Shown here: positions 16,224 to 25,696 of the stretch, piece after piece
Numbering within the stretch: position 1 is the first letter of the stretch
Layout: each line of letters starts with the position of its first letter
Origin: Lishizhenia tianjinensis
GTDB lineage: Bacteria > Bacteroidota > Bacteroidia > Flavobacteriales_D > Crocinitomicaceae
DNA: 34,357 nucleotides
Direction: 5' to 3'
NCBI GenBank assembly: GCA_945860455.1
Contig: CAMAQX010000004.1
Span: forward strand, 1-34,357
Notes under the pieces: model-generated
What the model was told of the DNA's origin: nothing
What the model saw: only the letters and a program-made list of their open reading frames with translations
Databases searched by the model: none
Position numbers and translations under genes: made by a program

Positions 16224-17240
16224 ATGCATTATTTAATTTCAATAGTGTCACTATTCGTTTTTGTAAAGTTGAACTTTTCGCAAGATTATCACTTCTCACA
16301 GATCAATCGAAACAACATGCTTTACAACCCAGCTGCTACTGGTATGTTTAATGGGTATGAACGTTTTTCCGTATCGCACAGAAATCAATGGATTGGAGCA
16401 GGAACACAGTTTATGACATCCCTAGCTTCCGGCGAATTCACAATCGGTAAAGGCATTCGAGATGAAAAATCTTATGTAGGCATTGGGGTTCTTTTGCTTA
16501 ATGATATTGGAGGTGACTCACGTTTTGGAAACAAAACTGGAGCAATTAATTTCGCGGGAATTGTGCCCTTTAACAAGCAAAATTTACTTTCAGCTGGAAT
16601 TCAAACTGCCTATACAAATCGCTCAGCAGATTTATCAAGAGTCACCTTTTTGAGTCAATGGAATGGAACAGCTATTGATCCAACAATACCAACAGGAGAA
16701 GAAAACAGCATGACTACTTTTGGATATTTAGATGCTTCTGCAGGAATAAATTATCAATATGGACAAAAACAAAACAAAGTAGTTCATGAAAATACGGTTT
16801 CAGTAGAAAGTGGGTTTGCATTTTTCCATCTTAACCGACCCAAACTTCGGTATAATGCAATAACAACTGATAAACTGGATATTAAATTTGTTTTCAATTC
16901 GAAAATCACTTACACAGTGTCATCTCGGGCAGCATTAGATTTTTGTTACTTACAGGCTAAACAAGGCAAACACAATGAAATTGTTGGTGGGGTTTACTAC
17001 AAAACACTTGTCACAGAAGGCTCAAAAATAACGAAGAATAAACAAGATTCTTATTTTGGTTTTGGTGCTTTTTATCAATCAACGGGTGTCCTAATTCCGG
17101 GAGTTTCATTAGATTTCGGCGGATTCAAATTTGGTGTTTCCTACGACATGTTGTTAACCAAATTACGCAATGGATATGGCGGTTCACTTGAGTTTTCATT
17201 TAGTTGGACAGCGATGAAATATTCCATTTTCAATAAATAA
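16224..17240 (+). CDS. Type IX secretion system membrane protein, PorP/SprF family
   Basis: QDYHFSQINRNNMLYNPAATGMFNGYERFSVSHRNQWIGAG...; VSLDFGGFKFGVSYDMLLTKLRNGYGGSLEFSFSW; immediately follows a CHU_C cargo gene. Confidence 0.93.
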   Translation: MHYLISIVSLFVFVKLNFSQDYHFSQINRNNMLYNPAATGMFNGYERFSVSHRNQWIGAGTQFMTSLASGEFTIGKGIRDEKSYVGIGVLLLNDIGGDSRFGNKTGAINFAGIVPFNKQNLLSAGIQTAYTNRSADLSRVTFLSQWNGTAIDPTIPTGEENSMTTFGYLDASAGINYQYGQKQNKVVHENTVSVESGFAFFHLNRPKLRYNAITTDKLDIKFVFNSKITYTVSSRAALDFCYLQAKQGKHNEIVGGVYYKTLVTEGSKITKNKQDSYFGFGAFYQSTGVLIPGVSLDFGGFKFGVSYDMLLTKLRNGYGGSLEFSFSWTAMKYSIFNK

Positions 17241-17317
17241 CCCAGGGAAATAAACCTTGTAATCAAATTTTTAGAAGGAGTTTTAATTGTTGACAGGAAT
17301 TGAAATACAAAAAATGT

Positions 17318-17325
17318 TATCTTTA
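17318..17325 (+). promoter_or_regulatory. Possible -7 element (TATCTTTA) upstream of the TPR-PD40 gene
   Basis: One mismatch to TANNTTTG; TTG candidates at 17290 (TTGACA) and 17300, neither with ideal spacing. Confidence 0.25.
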
Positions 17326-17344
17326 CTTAACTGAAAAAAATTGT

Positions 17345-18715
17345 ATGAATAAATTCTTTTTAACCTTGCTTGTAGTAATCGCAAGCTTCGGTTCTTTGAA
17401 AGCGACACCAACGAGTAAAGAACCTATTGACAGCTCGACTAATTTAATAAACAAAGCTCTGGCCTTAAAACTCTACGAAGATGGGTTAGAATTTTTTAAT
17501 ATGGGTCAAAACAAGGAAGCCTTGTCCAAATTTAAGGACGCTGCAATTAAAGATCCTTCTAATTGGAAAATTGTGTTTTATATTAGTTTAACCAATTATG
17601 AGTTAAATTATTTTTCGTTAGCCTTAGCGCAAGCAAAAGCGGCCTTAAAACTATCAAACGGGAAGCCAAATGCAGATTTTTATGAGCATTATGCAAAAGT
17701 GAACCACCGAATGGGGAATTTAGATACGGCACTTGTTTATTATAAAAAAGCAGAATTAAAATTACCAAGTTCGTTAAAAAAGGAATTCCAAATACCCTTA
17801 CGAATTCAACAAGTAGAATTTGCCAAAAAAGAATTGCTCAATGATAAATCATTTAAAAAATCGATATTAAGTAGATCGGTTAATTCAAATTATGCTGAAT
17901 ATGGACCCATTTTAGCGGACAGTGGGCAAGTGCTTTATTTTACAGCAAGAAAATCAGATACGAAAGGTCGAACCATGAATACAGACGATCAAGATTATTT
18001 TGAAGATATTTATGAAGCTAGGTGGAATTCAGAAACAAAGGATTGGGATAGTATCACGAATGCGTTGAAGTGGAATACGAAAGGATTTGATGCGCTAACT
18101 TATGTTTCTCGAGATGGAAAGTATGCCCTAATGACTATTAACAACGAGGCGCTCGAGCAAAAAACCACTTCTAGTTCGGATATTTTTGAGTTGTCGATTA
18201 CTACTTCAACTGGCAAATGGGGTTCTCCAAAACCGATTGAAAACAAATCAATTAATTCTTCTTATTACGATGGTTCAGCGACAATGACTTCTGATCGCAA
18301 AACAATGTATTTTGTATCAGATCGTAAAGGAGATAAAAAATCTACTGATCTATATAGGGTTCAAAAGGTAGGCAGCGCTTGGGGGAAAGCTGAAGCGTTA
18401 CCAGATTTTATTAATACTGTAGGTCGCGAAACCACACCCTATATTACTCCAGATGGTAAATTCTTGTTTTTTAGCTCTGATGGCTTACCTGGAATGGGTG
18501 GTTTAGATATTTATGTTTCTGAAATTAAAGCGGGAGTTTTTGGACAACCCATAAATCTGGGTTCGATTGTTAATTGTGTATCGGATGACAGCCATTTTTA
18601 TTATAGTCCAGAATTTAAAAAAGGTTTTGTTGCTTCTATAAACACAAAAAACGAAAAAGCCAATTACGATTTATACGAGATTGATTTAAGTGAGTTTACG
18701 TTGCCATTGAAATAG
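17345..18715 (+). CDS. TPR plus PD40 beta-propeller protein (PorE-like N-terminal architecture, no OmpA domain)
   Basis: MNKFFLTLLVVIASFGSLKA signal peptide; TPR LYEDGLEFFNMGQNKEALSKFKDAAIKDPSNW; PD40 SATMTSDRKTMYFVSDRKGDKKSTDLYRVQ, TTPYITPDGKFLFFSSDGLPGMGGLDIYVSE. ORF-track start at 17300 is a TTG. Confidence 0.87.
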   Translation: MNKFFLTLLVVIASFGSLKATPTSKEPIDSSTNLINKALALKLYEDGLEFFNMGQNKEALSKFKDAAIKDPSNWKIVFYISLTNYELNYFSLALAQAKAALKLSNGKPNADFYEHYAKVNHRMGNLDTALVYYKKAELKLPSSLKKEFQIPLRIQQVEFAKKELLNDKSFKKSILSRSVNSNYAEYGPILADSGQVLYFTARKSDTKGRTMNTDDQDYFEDIYEARWNSETKDWDSITNALKWNTKGFDALTYVSRDGKYALMTINNEALEQKTTSSSDIFELSITTSTGKWGSPKPIENKSINSSYYDGSATMTSDRKTMYFVSDRKGDKKSTDLYRVQKVGSAWGKAEALPDFINTVGRETTPYITPDGKFLFFSSDGLPGMGGLDIYVSEIKAGVFGQPINLGSIVNCVSDDSHFYYSPEFKKGFVASINTKNEKANYDLYEIDLSEFTLPLK

Positions 18716-20137
18716 TCAATAATTCCGATAATCATTCCACAGATTTGTTCGAAAACCGATTAAGGGAAGCAGGGAAAATCGCGAATAATCTGAGTCATAA
18801 CTCAAATTTATCTCTGCAAACACTTGATGAATTCCTTGTATCGCATAGCAAACATACCATTGATTTCTGACAAAATTGTTTTTCAATCCTTGACCAATTT
18901 CATTCTGATAATCATTTGGTCGGTTTGTATACGGTTGATAGATATCTCCGCCATAACTTTTTCCATTCTTGTCAAGTCCCCGAACACCATATGAAACAAA
19001 GGTTTTAAAAAGCCAATTCTTTTTTTGCCATTTTAATTCGCCTAAGATTTCCGCAAAATTTCCACCATAAGGATGTGCCAATGTATACCCGGCATTTCCA
19101 TAATTTTGCAAGGCATTCAAATGTGAATAGGTGTAGGGGCGCACAGCATTCCCTTCAATACGATAAAAGAATTTTTCTTTTTTAATTTCAAATCTTCCTT
19201 TTAGACCTAATTGCCCGCCATATTTATTAGCCCACCAGCCCGAACGGACTTTTATTTCTGCGAGAAGAAATTCGTCTAGTATTAGTTGTCCATAAACAGT
19301 TTGCTTTTTCCATTTAGCTGAAACTGATAATCCCAAAAGCACGTTATCAGATGATCCAATCGCATATTCTTGTGGACGATAAAAAATAACGGGATTTAAA
19401 TATTCAAGCTCATACCCTCTATTCAATAAAGTATCTTTCGGTTGAAAAATAACTGTTTCAAAAACCCCAACATTCAACCATTTCGTGACGTTCCAACTTA
19501 AGTAATGCATCGCACCATATTTTGATCGTTGTTTTTGTTTATTATTTTCACTGAAAAACTGGTACATGACAAGGTATTCAATATGCCAAAATCGCGCACG
19601 TATTTGAGCAAAAGGATAAGGTTTTCCGTAATCACTCAAAAACAACGAACGATTGCCTTCGCCAATAAAATTTCGATCGATACCGGCTTGAAAATTAAAA
19701 ATAGGATTGGGCGTGTATGATACTCTACCCAACAAATTATGCGAAAGAGGGATTTTACCTTGTTTTCGCGTATAAAAATAGGCTCTTGTGTCCAAATAAT
19801 TGGTATCATTAGAAAGAGAGGCGAAATTATATCCTATTCTCGCGTGCCATTTCGGAGAAATTTTCAAATCGGCTTGTACGCCTAAACCGAGTCTAGAATA
19901 GGTTGACAATGCAGAATTTTGGTCATACCCAACTGAATTATCAACCATAGGAAAAAATCCCAGACACTTTTTAAAAGAGGAATCGCGTATTATCTTTGGC
20001 CAAATGGATGAATGATTTTCAAAAGGCCTTGCTTGAATCGAATCAAACGGTAATTCCTCAATGAGATACCCTATCTTTCCTTGCCCAAAACAAGAAATAC
20101 TGAATAAAAAAATAAATGATAAAACCCTAATAATCAT
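18716..20137 (-). CDS. Outer-membrane beta-barrel protein, Wzi/RemB-like
   Basis: Signal peptide ISCFGQ; NFQAGIDRNFIGEGNRSLFLSDYGKPYPFAQIRARFWHIEYLVMYQFF. Confidence 0.7.
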   Translation of the reverse strand: MIIRVLSFIFLFSISCFGQGKIGYLIEELPFDSIQARPFENHSSIWPKIIRDSSFKKCLGFFPMVDNSVGYDQNSALSTYSRLGLGVQADLKISPKWHARIGYNFASLSNDTNYLDTRAYFYTRKQGKIPLSHNLLGRVSYTPNPIFNFQAGIDRNFIGEGNRSLFLSDYGKPYPFAQIRARFWHIEYLVMYQFFSENNKQKQRSKYGAMHYLSWNVTKWLNVGVFETVIFQPKDTLLNRGYELEYLNPVIFYRPQEYAIGSSDNVLLGLSVSAKWKKQTVYGQLILDEFLLAEIKVRSGWWANKYGGQLGLKGRFEIKKEKFFYRIEGNAVRPYTYSHLNALQNYGNAGYTLAHPYGGNFAEILGELKWQKKNWLFKTFVSYGVRGLDKNGKSYGGDIYQPYTNRPNDYQNEIGQGLKNNFVRNQWYVCYAIQGIHQVFAEINLSYDSDYSRFSLLPLIGFRTNLWNDYRNY

Positions 20138-21683
20138 TTGTTTGACTCATTAATCCGGTTCGAAATCCAACATGAAACAAAAAATTAGTTTGAACTACAT
20201 CGAGCATCTCTTTGCGCCAAAGAATTGAACTAAAAACCGTAAAATTTAAGGTTTGATTGATCCGTAATCCCGTTTCTAATTTCTGATTCAGAACAACGCC
20301 ATTTCTCAAAGTCGGTAATAGTTGAATAGGCTGTAATGCGTCCTCATTGTATTTGGTTAGGATGAAATTACTACTTTTAAAATCAATGTAAAATTTCTTA
20401 TATGCCCAATTTGTTCGAAATAAGAGTTCATTAAAATTGGTTCCTTTTAGATGGGCAATCGGTAAATTGTAGTTGCTGTAATCTAATCGAGATTGCAGAG
20501 ACGCATACATATCATTGATTGCTCCATTAAATTCCAATTGAATCATTAATTTTTTTATACCAAAACAAGAAATAGCTTTGCCACCTATTTGATATGCAAT
20601 TTGATTCTTCCTCCGACCAAATGCAACTTGTCCATATAAAAAGTACGTTTTAAAGAAATTCAAGTTTGCATTTAATCCATAAATTGAGTAGGTTTTTTGA
20701 GATGAAAATAGAGCTGATATACCGGGTAATGGAATAAAAAAAGAGGGGTTTAATCCTCGCGTTGTCAGTGAATCACCCATATTCCATATACTTCCTTCAA
20801 AAAAACTAATTGATAATTTATTAAACGGTTGATAGGTAATAAAATTTGCTGAATATCCTTTTGGTTGATAATAACCCTCAACGGTTGTATATTTTTTTTT
20901 TCGCACTAAATTCATGTATCGCGACCTTAGATAGTGAAAAGACCAATTCCTATTCAATCTAAAATCTAACCGAATATAGGGGGTTCCCACATTATTATTG
21001 GCTAATAACATCGAACGATATCCTGTTCCGATAAACTGTTGATTATTCCCTGCGATGATCGTCAACTGTTTCCATGGGCGGTAAACAAAATTTCCACTTG
21101 CAAATGCATAATCATATCCAGTTCCCTTAAAGGGTTTCGTGCGTGCAGCACCAGGAACGATTCCATTTTGTTGAATATAACCGTTTGAAGTTGTATAGAA
21201 TTCACCATTATTAGCAATAAAATGATTTTCGAAGGAACTGAACCTCGCCTGAGATTCATAAAAAGAAGTAGAAAAGGAAAAATTTCTGGTGATATCTCCC
21301 TCGACCAATATGCCTCGTGTATTTTGGAATAAAAATGCATTGGAGGAATCTTTCAAATCGTTACCAAGATTTAATTCGCCAACCGGAGAAACTTTTAGGT
21401 TGAAGTCCTTCCCTTTTATTTCAACAAGATGTTTATTAAAGTCTCGTTTAAAAAACGGCTTCTTAAGTTGGGCAGAATCAATATAAACTTCAATGACCAT
21501 TGGATACTTGGGTTGATAGTCATTTTCAATTACCGGGAATAAGCAAGGGACGTAATATCCGTTTTGCGAATAATCGAACGTCAATTTATCCCTAAAAAAA
21601 GGATTCGTAGGTAAAAGATTATTTTGACCGAACAATACAAATGTCAAGCGGGTAAAAACAAAGATTGTAAGTAAATACCTCAT
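20127..21683 (-). CDS. Outer-membrane beta-barrel protein, Wzi/RemB-like
   Basis: LTIIAGNNQQFIGTGYRSMLLANNNVGTPYIRLDFRLNRNWSFHYLRSRYMNL, same motif as the downstream gene. Confidence 0.7.
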   Translation of the reverse strand: MRYLLTIFVFTRLTFVLFGQNNLLPTNPFFRDKLTFDYSQNGYYVPCLFPVIENDYQPKYPMVIEVYIDSAQLKKPFFKRDFNKHLVEIKGKDFNLKVSPVGELNLGNDLKDSSNAFLFQNTRGILVEGDITRNFSFSTSFYESQARFSSFENHFIANNGEFYTTSNGYIQQNGIVPGAARTKPFKGTGYDYAFASGNFVYRPWKQLTIIAGNNQQFIGTGYRSMLLANNNVGTPYIRLDFRLNRNWSFHYLRSRYMNLVRKKKYTTVEGYYQPKGYSANFITYQPFNKLSISFFEGSIWNMGDSLTTRGLNPSFFIPLPGISALFSSQKTYSIYGLNANLNFFKTYFLYGQVAFGRRKNQIAYQIGGKAISCFGIKKLMIQLEFNGAINDMYASLQSRLDYSNYNLPIAHLKGTNFNELLFRTNWAYKKFYIDFKSSNFILTKYNEDALQPIQLLPTLRNGVVLNQKLETGLRINQTLNFTVFSSILWRKEMLDVVQTNFLFHVGFRTGLMSQTNDY

Positions 21684-22486
21684 GACATTTGATCAAAAAG
21701 CACTTTTGTTTTTGCTATGAAATTTGGGTTCGTTAGATTCTCTTTATTATAACGAAGAGGTTCACCCGTTTCTGCATGATAAACAACGCCGCCAAGTGTT
21801 TCCAGTATAGCTTGTCCGGCCGCAATATCCCATTCCATTGTTGGTGCAAAACGTGGATATGCATCGGCGATGCCAGTTGCTAAATCGAAGAATTTTAAAG
21901 AGGATCCTTTTTTTATATACTCAATTTCTGGTGAAATGGATTGTAGAGCTTCAATAAATTTAAGTACCGGTCCAGAATGATGACTCCTGGAACAGGTCAT
22001 GACCAAAGGTGAATTAATAGTCAGAGGAGTCTCAATTTTTTTCCATTTGGAAGTATCGTTCAGGTTGTCAAAATCTATAATGAAGACACCAAATTCCTTT
22101 GAACCAATAATGAACTCCTTTTTAACGGGCGATGCTATTAAGCCAAAAACTGGAATGCCTTTTTCAATTAATGCAATATTCACGGCAAACTCACCATTTC
22201 TACTTACAAATTCTTTTGTACCATCCAATGGATCAATACACCAACAACGTTTCCAATCTTTTCTAACTGAAAATTCAGAATTCAAACTTTCTTCACCTGT
22301 TATTGGAATATTTGTTTGCTCCAAAAAACGATGTAAAATATCAGTCGAAGCCAAATCAGCTGCTGTAATAGGAGAACCATCTATTTTATATTCAGCATCA
22401 AATCCTACTGAATAAATTTCCATTATTTTTAAAGAAGCTTCAATTGCTCCTTGCATCGCTAAACGATAAATTGAAGAAATTCCCAT
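21680..22486 (-). CDS. cysQ: 3'(2'),5'-bisphosphate nucleotidase CysQ
   Basis: Inositol-monophosphatase-family motifs ITGEESL, CWCIDPLDGTKEFVSRNGEFAVNIALIE, EWDIAAGQAILETLGGVV. Start MGISSIYRL overlaps the upstream stop (TAATG); ORF-track start 22528 lies in the upstream gene. Confidence 0.92.
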   Translation of the reverse strand: MGISSIYRLAMQGAIEASLKIMEIYSVGFDAEYKIDGSPITAADLASTDILHRFLEQTNIPITGEESLNSEFSVRKDWKRCWCIDPLDGTKEFVSRNGEFAVNIALIEKGIPVFGLIASPVKKEFIIGSKEFGVFIIDFDNLNDTSKWKKIETPLTINSPLVMTCSRSHHSGPVLKFIEALQSISPEIEYIKKGSSLKFFDLATGIADAYPRFAPTMEWDIAAGQAILETLGGVVYHAETGEPLRYNKENLTNPNFIAKTKVLFDQMS

Positions 22487-23424
22487 TATGGAATGATTGG
22501 TTGTTCGATTACTTGATAGATTTCCCAAGTTGTTCGATCGTACACATATATCAATACATGCATATTTTCAGGATTGTAGGCGCCATCTAATTGATTCGGC
22601 ACCACAAATGAATAATTAACATAGTATTTTCCATTGATCACATCAGCAGAAGATAATACACGTCCGAATGATTGATTATTTAAATTGCCTCGATGAATAT
22701 CCCTGTGAACATAGGAAGTATTATGAGAATTATCACTCATTTTTTGATCACCAACTAATGAATCCTCCAATATACTCGCAACAACACCTAATTCACTGAT
22801 TAATGTTGGGTCAATTTTTTCTACTTCGACGTGTAAAAATGCTCCTTTTGTTTCTGGATAATAATTTAAGTCCGATTGAATATTCACACGTAAATTATTT
22901 TCAGTCAATTGAGTATTAACCATGGAAGTCCAAGAATTAGGACTTTGAAAAATATATCCATTGTTAAATCGATTAATTGTTCCACGTGGATTACCAGAAA
23001 ACCCGCCGTCATTAGTGCCAAAGTAGGTTCCTATTTCAATCCCTTGCGGATTAGTAAAATCTACAGGATATTCAGGAGGAGACACTAATTGAAAATCACC
23101 TATTCCAGTTGGACCAGCGTGAATGGAGGAGACGAATACCCTAGAAGAATTTGCACCATGTAAAGCATGAGCTAAATCTGCAGCCGCGGGGCAATAAACA
23201 CATTGATGACCTGTGAAATCTTCAATCAATACATTTCTATTCACATTTGTATTTGCGGAAAACTGAGGCCATTCGTTGGTTACATAATCGCTCCAATTCC
23301 CAGGATAAAGCGTAGTATCCAATTCTAAATTTGGCACATTTGGATACGGATTATCCACATGATCGCATGATTCAAGGGAAAGCAGCAAAATCAAAACCAA
23401 AAAGCCTAAAGTGAACTTTACCAT
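22486..23424 (-). CDS. Omp28-related lipoprotein with thioredoxin-like CxxC motif
   Basis: Lipobox LLSLESC; VLIEDFTGHQCVYCPAAADLAHALHG typical of Omp28-like proteins. Confidence 0.85.
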   Translation of the reverse strand: MVKFTLGFLVLILLLSLESCDHVDNPYPNVPNLELDTTLYPGNWSDYVTNEWPQFSANTNVNRNVLIEDFTGHQCVYCPAAADLAHALHGANSSRVFVSSIHAGPTGIGDFQLVSPPEYPVDFTNPQGIEIGTYFGTNDGGFSGNPRGTINRFNNGYIFQSPNSWTSMVNTQLTENNLRVNIQSDLNYYPETKGAFLHVEVEKIDPTLISELGVVASILEDSLVGDQKMSDNSHNTSYVHRDIHRGNLNNQSFGRVLSSADVINGKYYVNYSFVVPNQLDGAYNPENMHVLIYVYDRTTWEIYQVIEQPIIP

Positions 23425-23425
23425 A

Positions 23426-25123
23426 TTAAAAACTTTGGGTAAAACTAAAAGTTAATCCATTTGATGCTGGAACAAAACGACAGACGCCTCCAACACAAAA
23501 TAATCCAGCGCGTTGCCTTCCATAATAAATAGAAAAGCGCGTTGCGTCCTTTACATAACCGAAAGTAAAAATCGGATAATGAACCCTTTTACTTTCAGTT
23601 GGATTTCCATAATTATATTGGTCCATAAATCCAAATGACCAATGTGGTGAAACGGTATATTCCAGTAAAATTGTACCCCAATTCCCTTTATCATTTATTC
23701 CACCTGCGTTCGGTACTCCTTTCTTAATTTTCTCAACGAAAAGCGCTTGAATTTCTGATCGAATTGCGTGTTTTTTGTTTATTTTAAAGGATGTCTCAAT
23801 TACACCAATATGCGATGAAATTATTCCTTTGGCATCATTTGAAATTTTAGCAACGTCATTATTAATGTTGATATTGAAATAAGAAAAAATGAAACTCAAC
23901 TTTTTATTTATTTTCTTCGTAATGTTAAAATTTATATCTCTCCAATACATACTATCACTTTTATCAAATGGTCGTGCAGAATAGGCTACACCGGTGGAAT
24001 CAAGTGGGCTAAATCCTGAAACATGATGCACTGGACGATACGTGGTTGATACATTCAAATTGACCGCTGCTCCGTATTTACCGCCCAATTTTGTGCCTTT
24101 TTTAATCGTATACAAAACCTCTGCTTGATAGGCCACTTCTCCCATTGGCTGAGTTGCATAAGGATATAAAGTTGCCACTAAATTGTATGTATGGGTTTTA
24201 TTTAGAGCTGGTAGGTAGTTGATAAAAACATCTTGAAGGTCCTTTGTTCGATCGGAGCGATAACTCATATTATCAACCGATTTTCCGGACAATAAGATTC
24301 CAAGTCCTTTTTTAGAATATCCTAAATTAAAAATAGCAGCATGGCCATAGTTATATATTTTACTATTATCATTAGATGGATCTTGTTCCTTCAGGATATA
24401 TTCTCCATTAAAATTAATGTTCTTGTACCGTGCTTTGAATCGTCCGCCATATGCGCCCACATTTTGAGGAAGAATTAATGCGTCATCATTATCCGCCTGA
24501 AACTTACTTACGAATGAAAGCCCAAGTCCAAAATCCCAATTATCATTCAAAAGAGAATCGAACGTTTCCTTGAAATTAATCTCTGCATCCACACCGCGGA
24601 CGATACCATCACCATGAACAATTTGACCTTGTTGAAATGATAATCGTTGATAACCATAAACACCCTTCAAGACAATACCTTTGTATGGTCGAACAATTAA
24701 TCGAGCACCGTCCAGTAAATTGTCATAACCTAAAGCTCGATCTTCATAAGCCCTTAGCGATAAACCAGCGCCAAATTGTTCGTAAAATGAACCCAATGTT
24801 ACATCCACCAATTTATTGACATAACCAATGTAACGCATTCCGATTCCGGTTCCGTCAAACCGATTTGGATAGCCTTGAATTCTAGGCAAATAAGATTCAA
24901 GTCTCATTCCTGCTTTGAAGTTTTTATTGGTATAAAAAACATTCATATAGGAATTTATTAATCCTTTTTGCTCGGGTTGATTTGCACCAATCAGAGTATC
25001 GCTATTTAAGTATTGAAAAGTGGATTCAATGTTTCCAGTAAATGTTCCGCCATTTGTAAAATCTTGGGAAAAGCCAAAACAAGTTAGAGTTAGAAAAATA
25101 ATTACTGGTATTTTAGAAACCAT
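23426..25123 (-). CDS. DUF6029-family protein (outer-membrane barrel-like)
   Basis: NGGTFTGNIESTFQYLNSDTLIGA...YTNKNFKAGMRLESYLPRIQGYPNRFDGTGIGMRYIGY...VTLGSFYEQFGAGLSLRAYEDRALGYDNLLDGARL. Confidence 0.8.
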   Translation of the reverse strand: MVSKIPVIIFLTLTCFGFSQDFTNGGTFTGNIESTFQYLNSDTLIGANQPEQKGLINSYMNVFYTNKNFKAGMRLESYLPRIQGYPNRFDGTGIGMRYIGYVNKLVDVTLGSFYEQFGAGLSLRAYEDRALGYDNLLDGARLIVRPYKGIVLKGVYGYQRLSFQQGQIVHGDGIVRGVDAEINFKETFDSLLNDNWDFGLGLSFVSKFQADNDDALILPQNVGAYGGRFKARYKNINFNGEYILKEQDPSNDNSKIYNYGHAAIFNLGYSKKGLGILLSGKSVDNMSYRSDRTKDLQDVFINYLPALNKTHTYNLVATLYPYATQPMGEVAYQAEVLYTIKKGTKLGGKYGAAVNLNVSTTYRPVHHVSGFSPLDSTGVAYSARPFDKSDSMYWRDINFNITKKINKKLSFIFSYFNININNDVAKISNDAKGIISSHIGVIETSFKINKKHAIRSEIQALFVEKIKKGVPNAGGINDKGNWGTILLEYTVSPHWSFGFMDQYNYGNPTESKRVHYPIFTFGYVKDATRFSIYYGRQRAGLFCVGGVCRFVPASNGLTFSFTQSF

Positions 25124-25130
25124 ACTTAAA

Positions 25131-25628
25131 TTATTTTGCTCCTAATTTCTTGATTTCTTCGTATAGTTTTTCTTCATCCCCAGGAGCATAATTATTATGA
25201 GAATAGACAATATTACCGTCTTTATCAATCAAAAAAGTATGTGGTACATTATTTACTCCCATTGCCCTTTTGAAATCTCCATTCGGATCTAGTAATACAG
25301 GAAAATCCCACGCTTTTCCGTTCACATAGGTCAATACAGAATTTTTAGTTTTTTCGTCATCGATTGAGACGGCAACTAAAGTAACTCCGGTTTCAGCTTG
25401 CCAATCTGCATATAATTCATGAATGGTATTTAATTCCTTTTTGCACGGAGAACACCATGTTGCCCAAAAACTAATAACAACAGGACCTTTAAATCCTAAA
25501 GAGGCCGTGTTTACTTTTTTCCCTTTTAAGTCTTTAAGATCTACTGAGGGCAATTGTTTTAAATCCGATTCTTGAGCAAAAAATGCAAATGCAAGAAAGA
25601 AAAAACTTGAAAAGAAAATTGTTTTCAT
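25131..25628 (-). CDS. TlpA-like thiol-disulfide oxidoreductase
   Basis: Signal peptide; PVVISFWATWCSPCKKELNTIHEL, VNNVPHTFLIDKDGNIVYSH. Confidence 0.93.
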   Translation of the reverse strand: MKTIFFSSFFFLAFAFFAQESDLKQLPSVDLKDLKGKKVNTASLGFKGPVVISFWATWCSPCKKELNTIHELYADWQAETGVTLVAVSIDDEKTKNSVLTYVNGKAWDFPVLLDPNGDFKRAMGVNNVPHTFLIDKDGNIVYSHNNYAPGDEEKLYEEIKKLGAK

Positions 25629-25671
25629 ATATTATTTTTAAGAATTAGTTTGGGCTTTGCAAATTCTTTAC

Positions 25672-25679
25672 CAAAAATA
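25672..25679 (-). promoter_or_regulatory. Putative Bacteroidota -7 element (TATTTTTG) for the tlpA-like operon
   Basis: Exact TANNTTTG on the minus strand ~44 nt upstream of the ATG; no clear -33. Confidence 0.38.
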
Positions 25680-25696
25680 AACAAAAAAAGAAATGA

